Notes: generated by a model from the letters alone, not told the origin. A stretch of 64,000 nt of DNA from Microbacterium paraoxydans (GCF_020524545.1 NZ_JAIVLG010000001.1:890896-954895); one strand, 5' to 3'. Shown: positions 24,307 through 34,502, numbered from the stretch's first letter. Numbers and translations are program-made.

Positions 24307-26616
24307 ATGACCGCATTCCCCGAGGGCACCATCCTCGGCTACCCCCGCATCGGCCGCCGCCGCGAGCTCAAGAAAGCCGTCGAGGCGTTCTGGGCGGGCC
24401 GCATCGACGAGGTGGAGCTCGAACGGACCTCCCGGGAGTTGCGCGCGTCGACGCGCGAACGTCTCGCCGAGTTGGGTCTGGGGCGGAAGGACTCCGCGAT
24501 TCCGGAGTCCTTCTCGTACTACGACCAGGTGCTCGATGCCGCGGTGACCGTCGGGGCCATCCCGACGCGTTTTGAAGACCTCCGCAGCGTCGACGGCACC
24601 GTGGGGCTCCCCGCGTACTTCACGATCGCCCGAGGAGAGGGCGACCGGGCGCCGCTCGAGATGACCAAGTGGTTCGACTCCAACTACCACTACCTCGTTC
24701 CGGAGATCGGCCCGGAGACCGTGTTCTCGCTGTCCAGTGACCGCCTCGTCCGGGAGGTCGCCGAGGCCGCCGAGGGGGGACTGATCACTCGACCGGTCAT
24801 CGTGGGCCCGGTCACGCTCCTCGCGCTGGCGAAAGCCTCCGACGACGCGCCGCAGGGCTTCGACCCGCTGTCGCGGCTCGACGACGTGCTTCCGGTCTAC
24901 GCGGAGCTGCTGGCGCGACTCCGTGCGGCGGGAGCCGAGTGGGTGCAGCTCGATGAGCCGGCGCTCGTGAGCGAGTCGCTCCCCGTGTCCGTGGCTCAGC
25001 TGTCGGATGCCGCGGCTCGAGCGCTGGAGGTGCTCGGTGGTGCGACGGAACGACCCGCGATCCTCGTCGCCGCTCCGTACGCGGCTCTGGGCGCTGTCTT
25101 CCCGGTGCTCGCGGCAGCGCCGATCGAAGCGATCGCCGTCGACCTGGTGCGCGGTGGCGTCCCCGCTCCGGCAGCTGGCCTCGAGGGCAAGACCCTCGTC
25201 GGTGGCGTGGTCGACGGGCACAACATCTGGCGCGGTGACCTGGCGCAGGCGTTCGACCGGCTCGAGACCCTCCGTGCGCTGGGTGCCGCCGTCTCGGCAT
25301 CGACCTCGACGTCGCTGCTGCACGTGCCCCACGATGTGACCGATGAGTCCCGGCTCGACGAGCGTCTGGTCTCCTGGCTGGCCTTCGCCGACCAGAAGGT
25401 CCAGCAGGTCGGCGTGCTCGCCCGCGGGCTCACGGCCGGCCGCGACGCGATCGCCGCCGAGCTCGACGCGTCGTCCGCCGCGTTGGCTGATCGGCTCGCA
25501 GCACCGGGCGTCCGAGACGGTGCCGTTCGCGATCGCGTGCTCGGTGCGGCCGACTTCTCCCGCGTGGGTTACGAGGAGCGGGAGGCGGCGCAGGAAGCGC
25601 TCGGCCTGCCCGTGCTGCCGTTGACGACCATCGGCTCTTTTCCTCAGACGGGAGACATCCGTCGGGCTCGCGCTCGGTTCACGCGCGGCGAGATCCCGGC
25701 CGAGGACTACGACGACTTCCTGCGCCGTGAGGTGGCGAGCGTCGTCGCCCTGCAGGAGGACCTCGGCCTCGACGTGCTGGTTCACGGCGAGCCCGAGCGC
25801 AACGACATGGTTCAGTACTTCGCGGAGAACCTCGACGGCTTCGCGGTGACGGAGAACGGCTGGGTGCAGTCGTACGGCTCCAGGGCCACTCGTCCGTCGA
25901 TCCTCTGGGGCGACGTGTCGCGCCCGGCGCCGATCACGGTGGGCTGGTCCGCGTACGCGCAGTCGTTGACGAGCAAGCACCTGAAGGGCATGCTCACGGG
26001 ACCCGTGACGATCCTCGCCTGGTCGTTCGTACGCGATGACCAGCCGCTGGGTGAGACCGCGAATCAGGTCGCGTTGGCCCTGCGCGACGAGATCGCCGAT
26101 CTGGAGAAGGCCGGCATCGCGATCATCCAGGTCGACGAGCCCGCCCTGCGCGAGCTCCTGCCGCTGAAGACGGCGGACCAGCCCGCGTACCTCCGCTGGT
26201 CCGTGGACTCGTTCCGACTCGCGACGGGCGGTGCAGCCGCGGGTACGCAGGTGCACACGCACCTTTGCTACTCGGAGTTCGGCGTCGTGATCGATGCGAT
26301 CCGGGCGCTCGATGCCGACGTGACCTCGATCGAGGCGGCGCGCAGTCGCATGGAGGTCGTCGCCGACATCGCCGAGGTCGGGTTCGACCACGGCATCGGA
26401 CCGGGCGTCTACGACATCCACTCGCCGCGCGTGCCGACGGTCGAGGAGGTCGAGTCGCTGCTGCGTCGAGCTGTGGAGGAGATTCCGACGCGTCAGCTCT
26501 GGGTGAATCCCGACTGCGGCCTGAAGACCCGCGGATACGACGAGACGACGGCGTCGCTGCGCAACATCGTCGAGGCGACGCGTCGGGTGCGCGAGGACGT
26601 GAGCGTCCGCGCGTAA
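24307..26616 (+). CDS. metE: Cobalamin-independent methionine synthase
   Basis: Transfers the methyl group of 5-methyl-THF(Glu)n to homocysteine in the last step of methionine synthesis. It is 769 residues, full length. The N-terminal half-barrel begins TILGYPRIGRRRELKKAVE. The C-terminal half has TIGSFPQT, HGEPERNDMVQYF and zinc ligands in HTHLCYSEF and NPDCGLKTRG. A GAAAGGAAAGACC site precedes the ATG. Expression with metF is expected to respond to methionine/SAH status through the metF leader. A strong terminator stem follows. Confidence 0.97.
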   Translation: MTAFPEGTILGYPRIGRRRELKKAVEAFWAGRIDEVELERTSRELRASTRERLAELGLGRKDSAIPESFSYYDQVLDAAVTVGAIPTRFEDLRSVDGTVGLPAYFTIARGEGDRAPLEMTKWFDSNYHYLVPEIGPETVFSLSSDRLVREVAEAAEGGLITRPVIVGPVTLLALAKASDDAPQGFDPLSRLDDVLPVYAELLARLRAAGAEWVQLDEPALVSESLPVSVAQLSDAAARALEVLGGATERPAILVAAPYAALGAVFPVLAAAPIEAIAVDLVRGGVPAPAAGLEGKTLVGGVVDGHNIWRGDLAQAFDRLETLRALGAAVSASTSTSLLHVPHDVTDESRLDERLVSWLAFADQKVQQVGVLARGLTAGRDAIAAELDASSAALADRLAAPGVRDGAVRDRVLGAADFSRVGYEEREAAQEALGLPVLPLTTIGSFPQTGDIRRARARFTRGEIPAEDYDDFLRREVASVVALQEDLGLDVLVHGEPERNDMVQYFAENLDGFAVTENGWVQSYGSRATRPSILWGDVSRPAPITVGWSAYAQSLTSKHLKGMLTGPVTILAWSFVRDDQPLGETANQVALALRDEIADLEKAGIAIIQVDEPALRELLPLKTADQPAYLRWSVDSFRLATGGAAAGTQVHTHLCYSEFGVVIDAIRALDADVTSIEAARSRMEVVADIAEVGFDHGIGPGVYDIHSPRVPTVEEVESLLRRAVEEIPTRQLWVNPDCGLKTRGYDETTASLRNIVEATRRVREDVSVRA

Positions 26617-26640
26617 CTCGGACCGCGTCGGCACCCCCAC

Positions 26641-26694
26641 ACAGCGTCGAGGCCCCCTCTCAGGAACGTATCTGAGAGGGGGCCTCGACGCTGT
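26641..26694. terminator. Bidirectional terminator between metE and lexA
   Basis: Positions 26641-26663 are the exact reverse complement of 26672-26694: a 23-bp perfect stem with an 8-nt loop. It lies between the convergent stops of metE and lexA and should terminate both transcripts. It is the longest perfect stem noticed in the window. Confidence 0.9.
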
Positions 26695-26703
26695 ATGGGG
26701 GCC

Positions 26704-27390
26704 TCAGACCGCCCGGAGTACGGCCACGACCTTGCCGAGCACCACGGCCTCGTCGCCGAGAATCGGCTCGAACGACGAGTTGCGGGGGAGGAGCCAGGTG
26801 TGACCGTCGCGACGGCGCAGCACCTTGACGGTGGCCTCGCCGTCGAGCATCGCTGCCACGATCTCGCCGTTCTCCGCGTTGTTCTGGGAGCGGACGACGA
26901 CCCAGTCGCCGTCGCAGATCGCGGCGTCGATCATCGATTCGCCGGAGACCTTGAGCATGAACAGGTCGCCCTTGCCGACCAGTTGGCGAGGCAGGGGGAA
27001 GATCTCCTCCACCTGCTGGTCCGCCGTGATGGGCACACCCGCGGCGATGCGTCCGACCAGGGGGACGAGGGCGGCGTCGCCGACGGGCGTCGCGACGTCG
27101 GCAGGATTCTCAGCGCCCGCGCCGGGGAGATCGATCAGGACCTCCATCGCGCGCGTCTTGCCGGGATCGCGCCGCAGGTAGCCGCTGAGTTCGAGCTGGC
27201 CGAGCTGGTGCGTCACGCTCGAGAGGGATTTGAGGCCGACGGCATCACCGATCTCCCGCATGCTCGGCGGGTAGCCGTGGTGGGCGATCGAGTTCTGGAT
27301 GACCTCGAGGATCGCCATCTGCTTCGGGCTCAGGCTCTTGCGACGGCGCGTTCGCGGTGCCTCCGACTCGGGGGCTGAGTTCTCGCTCAT
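26704..27390 (-). CDS. lexA: LexA SOS repressor
   Basis: Represses DNA-damage genes and self-cleaves when RecA filaments form. It is 228 residues. The winged helix N-terminus ([23 protein letters not shown]) is followed by the protease domain, with cleavage site Ala117-Gly118 (RIAAGVP), Ser152 (SGESMID) and Lys189 (EATVKV). It is divergent from a LysM-domain gene, as in mycobacteria and corynebacteria, where the partner is an SOS-induced division inhibitor. Candidate SOS boxes lie in the shared 288-bp gap. Confidence 0.97.
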   Translation of the reverse strand: MSENSAPESEAPRTRRRKSLSPKQMAILEVIQNSIAHHGYPPSMREIGDAVGLKSLSSVTHQLGQLELSGYLRRDPGKTRAMEVLIDLPGAGAENPADVATPVGDAALVPLVGRIAAGVPITADQQVEEIFPLPRQLVGKGDLFMLKVSGESMIDAAICDGDWVVVRSQNNAENGEIVAAMLDGEATVKVLRRRDGHTWLLPRNSSFEPILGDEAVVLGKVVAVLRAV

Positions 27391-27678
27391 CGTGCTCCTT
27401 CAGTGCGTGATCCGACGTTCGCTCTTCGAATGTCGGAGGCCCGTGATGTGGTGTTCTCATCGAAACCGTATCCGAGAAACGGGCCGATCTGGAAGATCTG
27501 TTCGAGCGTGTCGGCCGAATCGCGTTTCCGGTTTCGAAGAACACTTGACAGATGTTCGAACTCGAAGATACCTTCGGAACGTAGCTTCGCATTCACGGCT
27601 CCCGGCCGAGGCGGGAATGCGAACGCTACGCCAACTTCCTCAGGGTCAGCAGCCCCGAGACAGGCTAAGGAGCACGAC
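27391..27678. promoter_or_regulatory. lexA/LysM divergent control region with candidate SOS sites
   Basis: A good promoter for the LysM gene is TTGACA (27545-27550), 18 bp, TACCTT (27569-27574). Its -10 lies inside the palindrome TCGAAG-ATAC-CTTCGG (27562-27577), preceded by palindrome GTTCGAAC (27554-27561). TCGAAACCGTATCCGA (27460-27475) is a second imperfect match to the actinobacterial TCGAAC-N4-GTTCGA LexA site. Neither is a perfect SOS box. No ORF is convincing in the gap. Confidence 0.55.
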
Positions 27679-28047
27679 ATGAGCAGCATCAGCGTCAGCA
27701 CCGCAACGGTCATCACGGCACCCGCACGTCCCGCCACGAGACTGCGGCTGACGGCGCGTGGTCGCGGTGTGCTGCTCGCTCTCGCCGCCGTGCCGCTGGC
27801 CGTCGGAATCGCTTTCGCGGCGCTCAGCGGTGGCAGCGCCATCGCTTCCGGCGTGGATGCGCCCGCCGCGAGTGTCGAGAGGATGACGGTTCTCCCGGGG
27901 GACACACTGTGGTCGATCGCGACCGAGGTCGCACCGAACGCAGACCCGCGCGTCGTCATCGGAGAGATCAGTCGGATGAACCTGCTCCGCGGAGGTGAGC
28001 TCCAGATCGGTCAGGAGCTCGCGATCCCGGCCCAGTACGTGGACTGA
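27679..28047 (+). CDS. LysM-domain membrane-anchored protein, likely SOS-linked
   Basis: A 122-residue protein with a basic N-terminus, one transmembrane helix (about 36-60) and a C-terminal LysM domain (VLPGDTLWSIATEVAPNADPRVVIGEISRMN, about 74-120) facing the cell wall. The divergent partner of lexA in mycobacteria (Rv2719c/ChiZ) and in corynebacteria (DivS) is an SOS-induced division suppressor of similar layout. That role is inferred from position and topology only. Start chosen for AAGGAGCACGAC. The mRNA leader is about 100 nt. Confidence 0.8.
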   Translation: MSSISVSTATVITAPARPATRLRLTARGRGVLLALAAVPLAVGIAFAALSGGSAIASGVDAPAASVERMTVLPGDTLWSIATEVAPNADPRVVIGEISRMNLLRGGELQIGQELAIPAQYVD

Positions 28048-28099
28048 GCCCCCTCGAAATGTGCGTCATCCGCTCGACCGGCGGCCTAGCATGGGAAGG

Positions 28100-29185
28100 G
28101 TGACGCTCTCCCTCCACGATCTGCCGCTCCGTGACGATCTTCGCGAATTGAAGCCGTACGGCGCCCCGCAGGCTCCTCTCCCGGTCGCTCTCAATGTCAA
28201 TGAGAACACCCACCCGATTCCGGACGCCGTCGCGAGCGACATCCTCGACGACATCGCGGTGGCGATCCGTGATGTGAATCGGTACCCGGATCGGGAGTTC
28301 ACGACGCTTCGTGAGGCGTTCGCGGAGTACCTCGGCCATGGGCTCACTGCCGACCAGATCTGGGCAGGCAACGGGTCCAACGAGGTCTTGCAGCACATCC
28401 TGCAGGCCTTCGGCGGCCCGGGGCGGACCGCCTTCGGATTCGCGCCCACGTACTCGATGTACCCGCTCATCGCGCAAGGAACGGGTGCCCGGTGGGTGGC
28501 CGGTACCCGCGAACCCGACTACACCATCACACCGGAGGACGCAGCGGAGCAGGTGCGCGCCGCAGATCCCGATGTGGTCATCCTCTGCTCGCCGAACAAC
28601 CCGACCGGCACGCCGCTCGGCCTCGAAGTGGTCGAAGCCGTCTACGAGGCCGCGCGCGGTGTCGTCGTCGTCGACGAGGCGTATCAGGAGTTCGCTCCGC
28701 GTGACGCCCTCTCGGCGTTGACTCTGCTCGACGGACGGCCGCGGCTCGCGGTCTCGCGCACCATGAGCAAGGCGTTCGCGTTCGCGGGCGCGCGGGTGGG
28801 TTATCTCGCCGCCGATCCCGCTTTCATCGACGCCCTGCGCCTGGTGCGATTGCCGTATCACCTCAGTGCCCTCACCCAGGCGGCGGCCGTCGCCGCGCTG
28901 CGCAACGCCGACGTGATGCTCGGCATGGTCGAGGAGATCGTCGAGCAGCGCGACCGGATCACGGCGACCCTGGAGGCGCTCGGCTACACGCCGCATGAGA
29001 CGTGGTCGAACTTCGTCCTCTTCGGAGGGGTGGTCGATCCGCGTGCGACGTGGCAACAGCTGTATGACCGTGGTGTCCTGGTGCGCGACGTCGGCATACC
29101 CGGACACCTTCGGGTGAGCGCGGGAACGGAGTCCGAGACCACCGCCTTCCTGGACGCCCTGGCCTCGATAGGATCGGCATCATGA
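28100..29185 (+). CDS. hisC: Histidinol-phosphate aminotransferase
   Basis: PLP enzyme converting imidazole acetol-phosphate to histidinol-phosphate. It is 361 residues from GTG 28100. An ATG nine bases upstream is in frame, but it forms part of the TAGCAT -10 box (28087-28092), so GTG, about 7 nt after that box, is more likely and implies a leaderless mRNA. Motifs are [30 protein letters not shown] and the PLP lysine in [17 protein letters not shown]. It overlaps hisB by 4 nt; hisD is not in front of it. Confidence 0.94.
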   Translation: MTLSLHDLPLRDDLRELKPYGAPQAPLPVALNVNENTHPIPDAVASDILDDIAVAIRDVNRYPDREFTTLREAFAEYLGHGLTADQIWAGNGSNEVLQHILQAFGGPGRTAFGFAPTYSMYPLIAQGTGARWVAGTREPDYTITPEDAAEQVRAADPDVVILCSPNNPTGTPLGLEVVEAVYEAARGVVVVDEAYQEFAPRDALSALTLLDGRPRLAVSRTMSKAFAFAGARVGYLAADPAFIDALRLVRLPYHLSALTQAAAVAALRNADVMLGMVEEIVEQRDRITATLEALGYTPHETWSNFVLFGGVVDPRATWQQLYDRGVLVRDVGIPGHLRVSAGTESETTAFLDALASIGSAS

Positions 29186-29799
29186 GCAGCCTCGCACTGA
29201 CCCCGCGCACCGCCAACCGTGTGCGCAGCACGTCGGAGTCCACCGTCGAGCTCGAGCTGAACCTCGATGGGACCGGTGCGAGCCGCATCGACACGTCGGT
29301 GCCGTTCTTCGACCACATGCTCACCGCCTTCGCGAAGCACTCGCTCACCGACTTGACGGTGCGGGCCTCGGGCGACACCGACATCGACGCGCACCACACG
29401 GTCGAAGACGTGTCGATCGTGCTCGGGCAGGCCATCCTCGAAGCGCTCGGTGACAAGTCGGGCATCTCCCGCTACGGCGACGCGCTCGTGCCCCTCGATG
29501 AAGCACTCGCGCAGGCGGTCGTCGACATCTCCGGGCGGCCGTATCTCGTGCACACGGGGGAGCCGGCCGGGTTCGAGCACCACCTCATCGGCGGACACTT
29601 CACGGGCTCCCTCGTACGCCACTCGTTCGAGGCCATCGCTTTCAACGCGGGACTGACGGTGCACGTGCGCGTCCTCGGAGGCCGCGACCCCCACCACATC
29701 GCCGAGGCCGAGTACAAGGCTTTCGCACGCGCCTTCCGCCAGGCGAAGGCTCTGGACCCGCTGGTCGACGGAATCCCGTCGACCAAGGGCGCACTGTGA
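29182..29799 (+). CDS. hisB: Imidazoleglycerol-phosphate dehydratase
   Basis: Dehydrates IGP to imidazole acetol-phosphate, the substrate of HisC. It is 205 residues, a monofunctional bacterial form without the phosphatase domain. Metal-binding motifs DAHHTVEDV (around residue 75) and EHHLIGGHF are present, along with [18 protein letters not shown] near the C-terminus. Four-base overlaps with hisC and hisH show tight coupling. Confidence 0.97.
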   Translation: MSSLALTPRTANRVRSTSESTVELELNLDGTGASRIDTSVPFFDHMLTAFAKHSLTDLTVRASGDTDIDAHHTVEDVSIVLGQAILEALGDKSGISRYGDALVPLDEALAQAVVDISGRPYLVHTGEPAGFEHHLIGGHFTGSLVRHSFEAIAFNAGLTVHVRVLGGRDPHHIAEAEYKAFARAFRQAKALDPLVDGIPSTKGAL

Positions 29800-30431
29800 G
29801 CAGCGCACCGCGCGTCGCCGTCTTCGACTACGACTCCGGCAACGTCCATTCGGCAGTGAAGGCGCTGGCCGAGGCGGGCGCGGAAGCGGTGCTGACACGA
29901 GACCGCCAGACGGCGCTCGAGGCCGACGGACTTCTCGTTCCGGGAGTCGGGGCGTTCCAGGCCGTCCGTGAGGCACTGCGCACCCACGGTGGAGACGAGA
30001 TCATCGGGCGTCGGTTGGCCGGTGGGCGACCGGTGCTCGGGATCTGCGTCGGCATGCAGGTGCTGTTCGAGCATGGCGTCGAGCGCGGACACGACACGGA
30101 GGGGCTCGGGGAGTGGCCGGGAGCGGTCACCGAACTGAACGCCCCCGTGCTGCCGCATATGGGGTGGAACACGGTCGAGCCCGGCGCGGACAGCATCCTG
30201 TTCCGCGGGCTCGAGAAGGAACGGTTCTACTTCGTGCATTCCTATGCTGCTCAGGCGTGGGAGCTCGACGTGATCCCGCCGTTCCCGCAGCCGGTCCTCA
30301 CCTGGACGACGTACGGTGATCCGTTCCTGGCCGCCGTCGAGAACGGTCCACTCTCTGCCACCCAGTTCCACCCGGAGAAGTCCGGCGAAGCGGGTATCCA
30401 GCTCTTGCGCAACTGGATCGGCAGCCTCTGA
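29796..30431 (+). CDS. hisH: Imidazole glycerol phosphate synthase, glutaminase subunit
   Basis: Releases ammonia from glutamine for the cyclase subunit HisF. It is 211 residues starting at GTG. The triad is visible: nucleophilic Cys in LGICVGMQ, and His plus Glu in QFHPEKSG. The N-terminal [18 protein letters not shown] and oxyanion PGVGAFQ motifs are typical. hisF is not in this window. About 100 nt and a new promoter separate it from hisA. Confidence 0.96.
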   Translation: MSSAPRVAVFDYDSGNVHSAVKALAEAGAEAVLTRDRQTALEADGLLVPGVGAFQAVREALRTHGGDEIIGRRLAGGRPVLGICVGMQVLFEHGVERGHDTEGLGEWPGAVTELNAPVLPHMGWNTVEPGADSILFRGLEKERFYFVHSYAAQAWELDVIPPFPQPVLTWTTYGDPFLAAVENGPLSATQFHPEKSGEAGIQLLRNWIGSL

Positions 30432-30455
30432 CCCCGGTCGCGGACGTCATCCGTT

Positions 30456-30484
30456 TTGTCACCCGCCCCCGGGCGGACTACCCT
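30456..30484 (+). promoter_or_regulatory. hisA promoter
   Basis: TTGTCA (30456-30461) and TACCCT (30479-30484) with a 17-bp spacer form a good housekeeping promoter between hisH and hisA. The spacer contains CCGCC/GGCGG (30464-30475), a small GC hairpin that may be the hisH terminator. hisA and the SseB-like gene can thus be transcribed separately from hisCBH. Confidence 0.6.
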
Positions 30485-30534
30485 CGGTTCTCGTGCCCGC
30501 TCCGGGCCGCCGAGCTTCCCGAACCAAGGAATCC

Positions 30535-31281
30535 ATGAACGACTTCGCGCAGTCTCCCTCGCTCACGCTCCTTCCCGCGGTCGATGTCGCCGGGGGCAAG
30601 GCCGTCCGGCTGACCCAGGGCGAGGCCGGGACCGAGACCAGTTACGGCGACCCGTTGGACGCGGCCGGTGAGTGGGCGGCGCAGGGCGCGAAGTGGATCC
30701 ATCTCGTCGACCTCGATGCGGCGTTCGGTCGGGGGAGCAACGCGCCGATCCTTCGCAAGGTCATCAAGCAGTTCAAGGGCGTCGACATCGAGCTGTCCGG
30801 CGGCATCCGCGATGACGCGACGCTGGAGGCGGCTCTCGAGAGCGGTGCGACCAGGATCAATCTGGGCACCGCCGCGCTCGAGAACCCCGAGTGGGCCGCC
30901 GACGTGATCGGACGGTACGGCGAGGCGATCGCGGTCGGCCTGGACGTGCGCGGTACGACGCTCGCCGCCCGCGGATGGACCAAGGAAGGCGGGGATCTCT
31001 GGGAGGTACTCGGCCGTCTGGAAGACGCTGGCTGCAGCCGTTACGTCGTCACGGACGTGACCAAGGACGGCACGCTTCGCGGTCCCAACCTCGAGCTGCT
31101 GCGCGAGGTCACCGCTCGCACGCCGAAGCCCGTCGTCGCATCCGGTGGTATCTCGAACCTCGACGACATCGCCGCACTCCGTGCTCTCGTGCCGCTGGGT
31201 GTCGAGGGCGCGATCGTCGGCAAGGCACTCTACGCCGGCGCCTTCACACTGGCTGAGGCGCTGGATGTCGCAGGAGACTGA
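30535..31281 (+). CDS. hisA: ProFAR isomerase HisA/PriA
   Basis: (Beta-alpha)8 barrel isomerising ProFAR in histidine synthesis; in actinobacteria the same protein (PriA) often also does the TrpF reaction. It is 248 residues. Catalytic aspartates lie in [18 protein letters not shown] and [13 protein letters not shown], with phosphate-binding glycines in ELSGGIRDD and [10 protein letters not shown]. The ATG at 30535 has AAGGAATCC upstream. It overlaps the next gene by 17 nt. Dual PriA function is an inference; no trpF is seen here. Confidence 0.95.
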   Translation: MNDFAQSPSLTLLPAVDVAGGKAVRLTQGEAGTETSYGDPLDAAGEWAAQGAKWIHLVDLDAAFGRGSNAPILRKVIKQFKGVDIELSGGIRDDATLEAALESGATRINLGTAALENPEWAADVIGRYGEAIAVGLDVRGTTLAARGWTKEGGDLWEVLGRLEDAGCSRYVVTDVTKDGTLRGPNLELLREVTARTPKPVVASGGISNLDDIAALRALVPLGVEGAIVGKALYAGAFTLAEALDVAGD

Positions 31282-32062
31282 CGCGCACGCGTGCGGGCCC
31301 GAGTCGCACAACCACGGTGACTCGGCTGGTGTGCCCTGGGAGGGGCGCAGCTTCGAGTCGAACCCGCACGCGACGGACGACGGCTCGGCCGACCCCGCCC
31401 TGCTGGCCGCGCTGCTCCGCTTCCGTGCGGGGGAGGGAAGCCAGGTCGAGGTCGTCGATGCCTTCCGTTCCGCGCGCGTGCTGATCCCGCTCATCGCAGA
31501 GAAGGGTGAGGAGGGCGTCGCGCCGAACGGTCTCGCCGTCGACAAGACGCAGGAGCTCTCGATCGTCACGGTGGCCGCCCCCGATGGGCGCCGGGTGCAG
31601 CCCGTGTTCTCCTCGGTGACGGCCATGCAGGCATGGGATCCGTCGGCTCGTCCCATCCCCGTCGAGGCTCTTCGCGCCGCGTTGGCGGCATCCGCGGACG
31701 ACACCGACCTCATCGTCCTCGACCCGACCTCCGAAACCGAGTTCGTCATCCGGCGTCCCGCGGTCTGGGCGATCGCGCAGGAGCAGCGATGGGAACCGAG
31801 CTTCCTCTCCGCCGAGGTCTTCACGGCGCTGCAGGAGAGCGTGGCGCACGAGCTGGCCGTGATCGATGCGTCCGTCGCGCCCGGTGACCCGGATGCGCGT
31901 CTGCGCGGCCCGGAGCTGATCGTCGTGCTCGAACTCGTCGACGGGCTCGAGCGCGAGGTTCTCGATGCGGTTCTCGCCCGTCTCGCTCAGCGCTGGGCTG
32001 CCGACGATCGGATCGCGGTGCTGGCCGATTCCCTCACGGTGAAGCTCCGCCGCAGCGTCTGA
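31265..32062 (+). CDS. SseB-domain protein
   Basis: A 265-residue cytoplasmic protein. Residues about 35-150 match the SseB N-terminal domain seen in actinobacteria next to hisA ([29 protein letters not shown], then VPVFSS-like [13 protein letters not shown]). The rest is acidic and alpha-rich. It overlaps the hisA 3' end by 17 nt, a conserved linkage, yet no enzymatic role is known for the family. The alternative of a longer start inside hisA is unlikely. Confidence 0.8.
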   Translation: MSQETDAHACGPESHNHGDSAGVPWEGRSFESNPHATDDGSADPALLAALLRFRAGEGSQVEVVDAFRSARVLIPLIAEKGEEGVAPNGLAVDKTQELSIVTVAAPDGRRVQPVFSSVTAMQAWDPSARPIPVEALRAALAASADDTDLIVLDPTSETEFVIRRPAVWAIAQEQRWEPSFLSAEVFTALQESVAHELAVIDASVAPGDPDARLRGPELIVVLELVDGLEREVLDAVLARLAQRWAADDRIAVLADSLTVKLRRSV

Positions 32063-32084
32063 GCGCATTCGCTACGCTCGGGAC

Positions 32085-32498
32085 ATGCCCCGTCCTGTGT
32101 CGCGCTCACTCGCCGCCCTCGCGCTCGTGGCAGGAGCGATGACGGCAGCGACCGGATGTGCTGTCGCGTGCACGACGGTCGGATACATCAGCACGGTGCT
32201 CGTCGACGTCAGCGCCGTTCCTGAGGCCGTCGCGCTGCAGTTCTGCGTCGAGGACGAGTGCTCACCCGCGCCGGGCGACGAGCCGAGCTCGCGGAGCAAC
32301 GCCTTCGAGGCCGTTCCTCAGGACGACGGCACCTGGAGCCTCGCGCTCGACATGTACACACCGCAGATCATCGAGGTTCGTCTCTTCGATGCCGAAGGAG
32401 CACTCATCCACGAGTCGGATCAGGAGATCTCCTGGACGCATTCGGGCGGTCAGTGCCCAGGCCCCTCCACGGCGGAGTCGGTGAAGCTCGAGCCTTAG
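32085..32498 (+). CDS. Small secreted lipoprotein
   Basis: A 137-residue protein with an N-terminal signal peptide and lipobox around TAATGCAVAC; the lipidated Cys would be about residue 25. The mature part has several cysteines (ACTTVG, FCVEDEC, GGQCPG), suggesting disulfides, and beta-rich sequence, but no family is recognised. TACGCT (32073-32078) lies 6 nt before the ATG, so the mRNA is probably leaderless. Its TAG stop overlaps the stop of the convergent DUF1844 gene. Confidence 0.78.
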   Translation: MPRPVSRSLAALALVAGAMTAATGCAVACTTVGYISTVLVDVSAVPEAVALQFCVEDECSPAPGDEPSSRSNAFEAVPQDDGTWSLALDMYTPQIIEVRLFDAEGALIHESDQEISWTHSGGQCPGPSTAESVKLEP

Positions 32499-32893
32499 GT
32501 GACCGGACCGGTCCACTTCTCGCCGGGCCCCTTGCCGATCGGGTCGGGAATGGAGGAGGCCTCGCGGAAGGCGAGCTGCAGCGAGCGGAGGCCGTCACGC
32601 AGCGAACGCGCATGCATGTCGCTGATCTCGGGTGCGCCCGCCGTGATGAGACCGGCGAGGGCGTTGATGAGCTTGCGTGCCTCATCCAGGTCGATCTGGG
32701 CTGCCGCATCTGGATCGTCGGCGAGGCCGAGTTTGACGGCCGCCGCGCTCATCAGGTGCACGGCTGCGGTCGTGATCACCTCGACCGCGGGCACATCGGC
32801 GATGTCTCGGGTGGCCGACGACGCGGCCTCCTCCTGACGTGCCCAGCGCTCTTCGCGCTCGCGTGCAGCCTCGTCCGATGCCTGGTTCGTCAC
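32495..32893 (-). CDS. DUF1844 family protein
   Basis: A 132-residue, mostly helical acidic protein with the DUF1844 pattern (VITTAAVHLMSAAAVKLGL, then IDLDEARKLINALAGL). This family sits beside infC in many actinobacteria, as here, but its function is unknown. Start GTG 32893 was chosen because AAGGCGAA lies just upstream and the longer frame would cross the infC promoter. Convergent with the lipoprotein gene; the stop codons overlap. Confidence 0.85.
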   Translation of the reverse strand: MTNQASDEAAREREERWARQEEAASSATRDIADVPAVEVITTAAVHLMSAAAVKLGLADDPDAAAQIDLDEARKLINALAGLITAGAPEISDMHARSLRDGLRSLQLAFREASSIPDPIGKGPGEKWTGPVT

Positions 32894-32910
32894 TTCGCCT
32901 TGCTTTCTGT

Positions 32911-33149
32911 TAGACTTTGGCGGGCTCCGGAGCGTCATGCCCCGGATCGAAAGAGGATTCACTTCCCACCCGCGCTTGCCGTTCAAGGCTACCGGGTCTT
33001 GCACTCCGCCGGCTCCGTTCGCAAGGACGGACCCGGTAGACAGGGTGCGGAGCCGGCGTCTGAATGCCGGTGGGCGGGGACGATTCCGATTTCGCCCGTG
33101 ATGCAGAGAGTGTCACGGTGGCCGAATCACATCGTCTAAGGAGCTCCGC
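32911..33149 (+). promoter_or_regulatory. infC operon promoter and structured r-protein leader
   Basis: TAGACT (32911-32916) is the likely -10, leaving a leader of about 227 nt before infC. CTACCGGGTC (32989-32998) pairs perfectly with GACCCGGTAG (33030-33039), and CGCCGGCTCCG (33007-33017) pairs perfectly with CGGAGCCGGCG (33048-33058). The two stems interleave, so they form a pseudoknot or exclude one another. This is the place where L20 or IF3 autoregulation acts in other bacteria. AAGGAG (33138-33143) is the ribosome site. Confidence 0.65.
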
Positions 33150-33770
<621 letters not shown>

Positions 33771-33843
33771 CTCCCGCCCCCAGAACTCCCGCACCGCGGG
33801 TTGACACCGTCGCCTGAGAAGGCGCCATACGAAGGAAGAGAAG

Positions 33844-34038
33844 ATGCCGAAGCAGAAGACCCACTCGGGTGCTAAGAAGCGCTTCAAGATCACCGGCAGC
33901 GGAAAGCTGAAGAAGCAGCAGGCCGGGATGCGCCACAACCTCGAGCACAAGTCGAGCCGTCGCACCCGTCGTCTGAACCAGGACCAGGTGCTGTCGAAGG
34001 CTGACACCAAGGTCGCGAACAAGCTTCTCGGCCGCTGA
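33844..34038 (+). CDS. rpmI: 50S ribosomal protein L35
   Basis: Small basic ribosomal protein of 64 residues beginning [23 protein letters not shown], the canonical L35 start. It is the middle gene of infC-rpmI-rplT; 73 nt separate it from infC, with small GC hairpins and a GAAGGAAGAG ribosome site. 33 nt separate it from rplT. Confidence 0.97.
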   Translation: MPKQKTHSGAKKRFKITGSGKLKKQQAGMRHNLEHKSSRRTRRLNQDQVLSKADTKVANKLLGR

Positions 34039-34071
34039 CGCGCCCGAACGCACGAATAGGAACACAGGAAA

Positions 34072-34458
34072 ATGGCAAGAGTCAAGCGGGCAGTAAACGC
34101 CCACAAGAAGCGCCGGGTCATCCTCGAGCGCGCCTCCGGTTACCGCGGTCAGCGTTCGCGCCTCTACCGGAAGGCCAAGGAGCAGGTCATCCACTCCCTG
34201 GTCTACTCGTACCGGGACCGTCGTAAGCGCAAGGGCGACTTCCGTCGTCTGTGGATCCAGCGCATCAACGCTGCGGCTCGCCAGAACGGCATGACGTACA
34301 ACCGCTTCATCCAGGGCCTCGGCCTCGCGGGTGTCACGGTCGACCGTCGTATGCTCGCCGATCTCGCGATCAACGACGCAGCGACGTTCACCACGCTGGT
34401 CGAGACGGCGAAGAAGGCTCTGCCCTCCGACGTCAACGCGCCGAAGTCGGCTGCGTAA
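34072..34458 (+). CDS. rplT: 50S ribosomal protein L20
   Basis: Early 23S rRNA-binding assembly protein, 128 residues, beginning [19 protein letters not shown] with the usual [11 protein letters not shown] and [13 protein letters not shown] segments. In other bacteria L20 represses its own operon by binding an mRNA leader; the interleaved stems upstream of infC are the candidate target here. A terminator with a UUCG loop follows. Confidence 0.97.
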   Translation: MARVKRAVNAHKKRRVILERASGYRGQRSRLYRKAKEQVIHSLVYSYRDRRKRKGDFRRLWIQRINAAARQNGMTYNRFIQGLGLAGVTVDRRMLADLAINDAATFTTLVETAKKALPSDVNAPKSAA

Positions 34459-34470
34459 GCACCTCTTCAC

Positions 34471-34502
34471 ACAGGGCGCTCTCCTTCGGGAGGGCGCCCT
34501 GT
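34471..34502 (+). terminator. Intrinsic terminator after rplT
   Basis: ACAGGGCGCTCTCC (34471-34484) folds with GGAGGGCGCCCTGT (34489-34502) through a 14-bp stem (one G-U) and a C(UUCG)G tetraloop, followed by TGCGTTGT. It ends the infC-rpmI-rplT operon. Confidence 0.88.

Noticed and set aside
24037..26640. An 867-codon open frame antisense to metF/metE
   Set aside because: Artefact of GC-rich codon use: it mirrors a secure MetE frame, is very rich in Arg/His/Gly and resembles no protein family.
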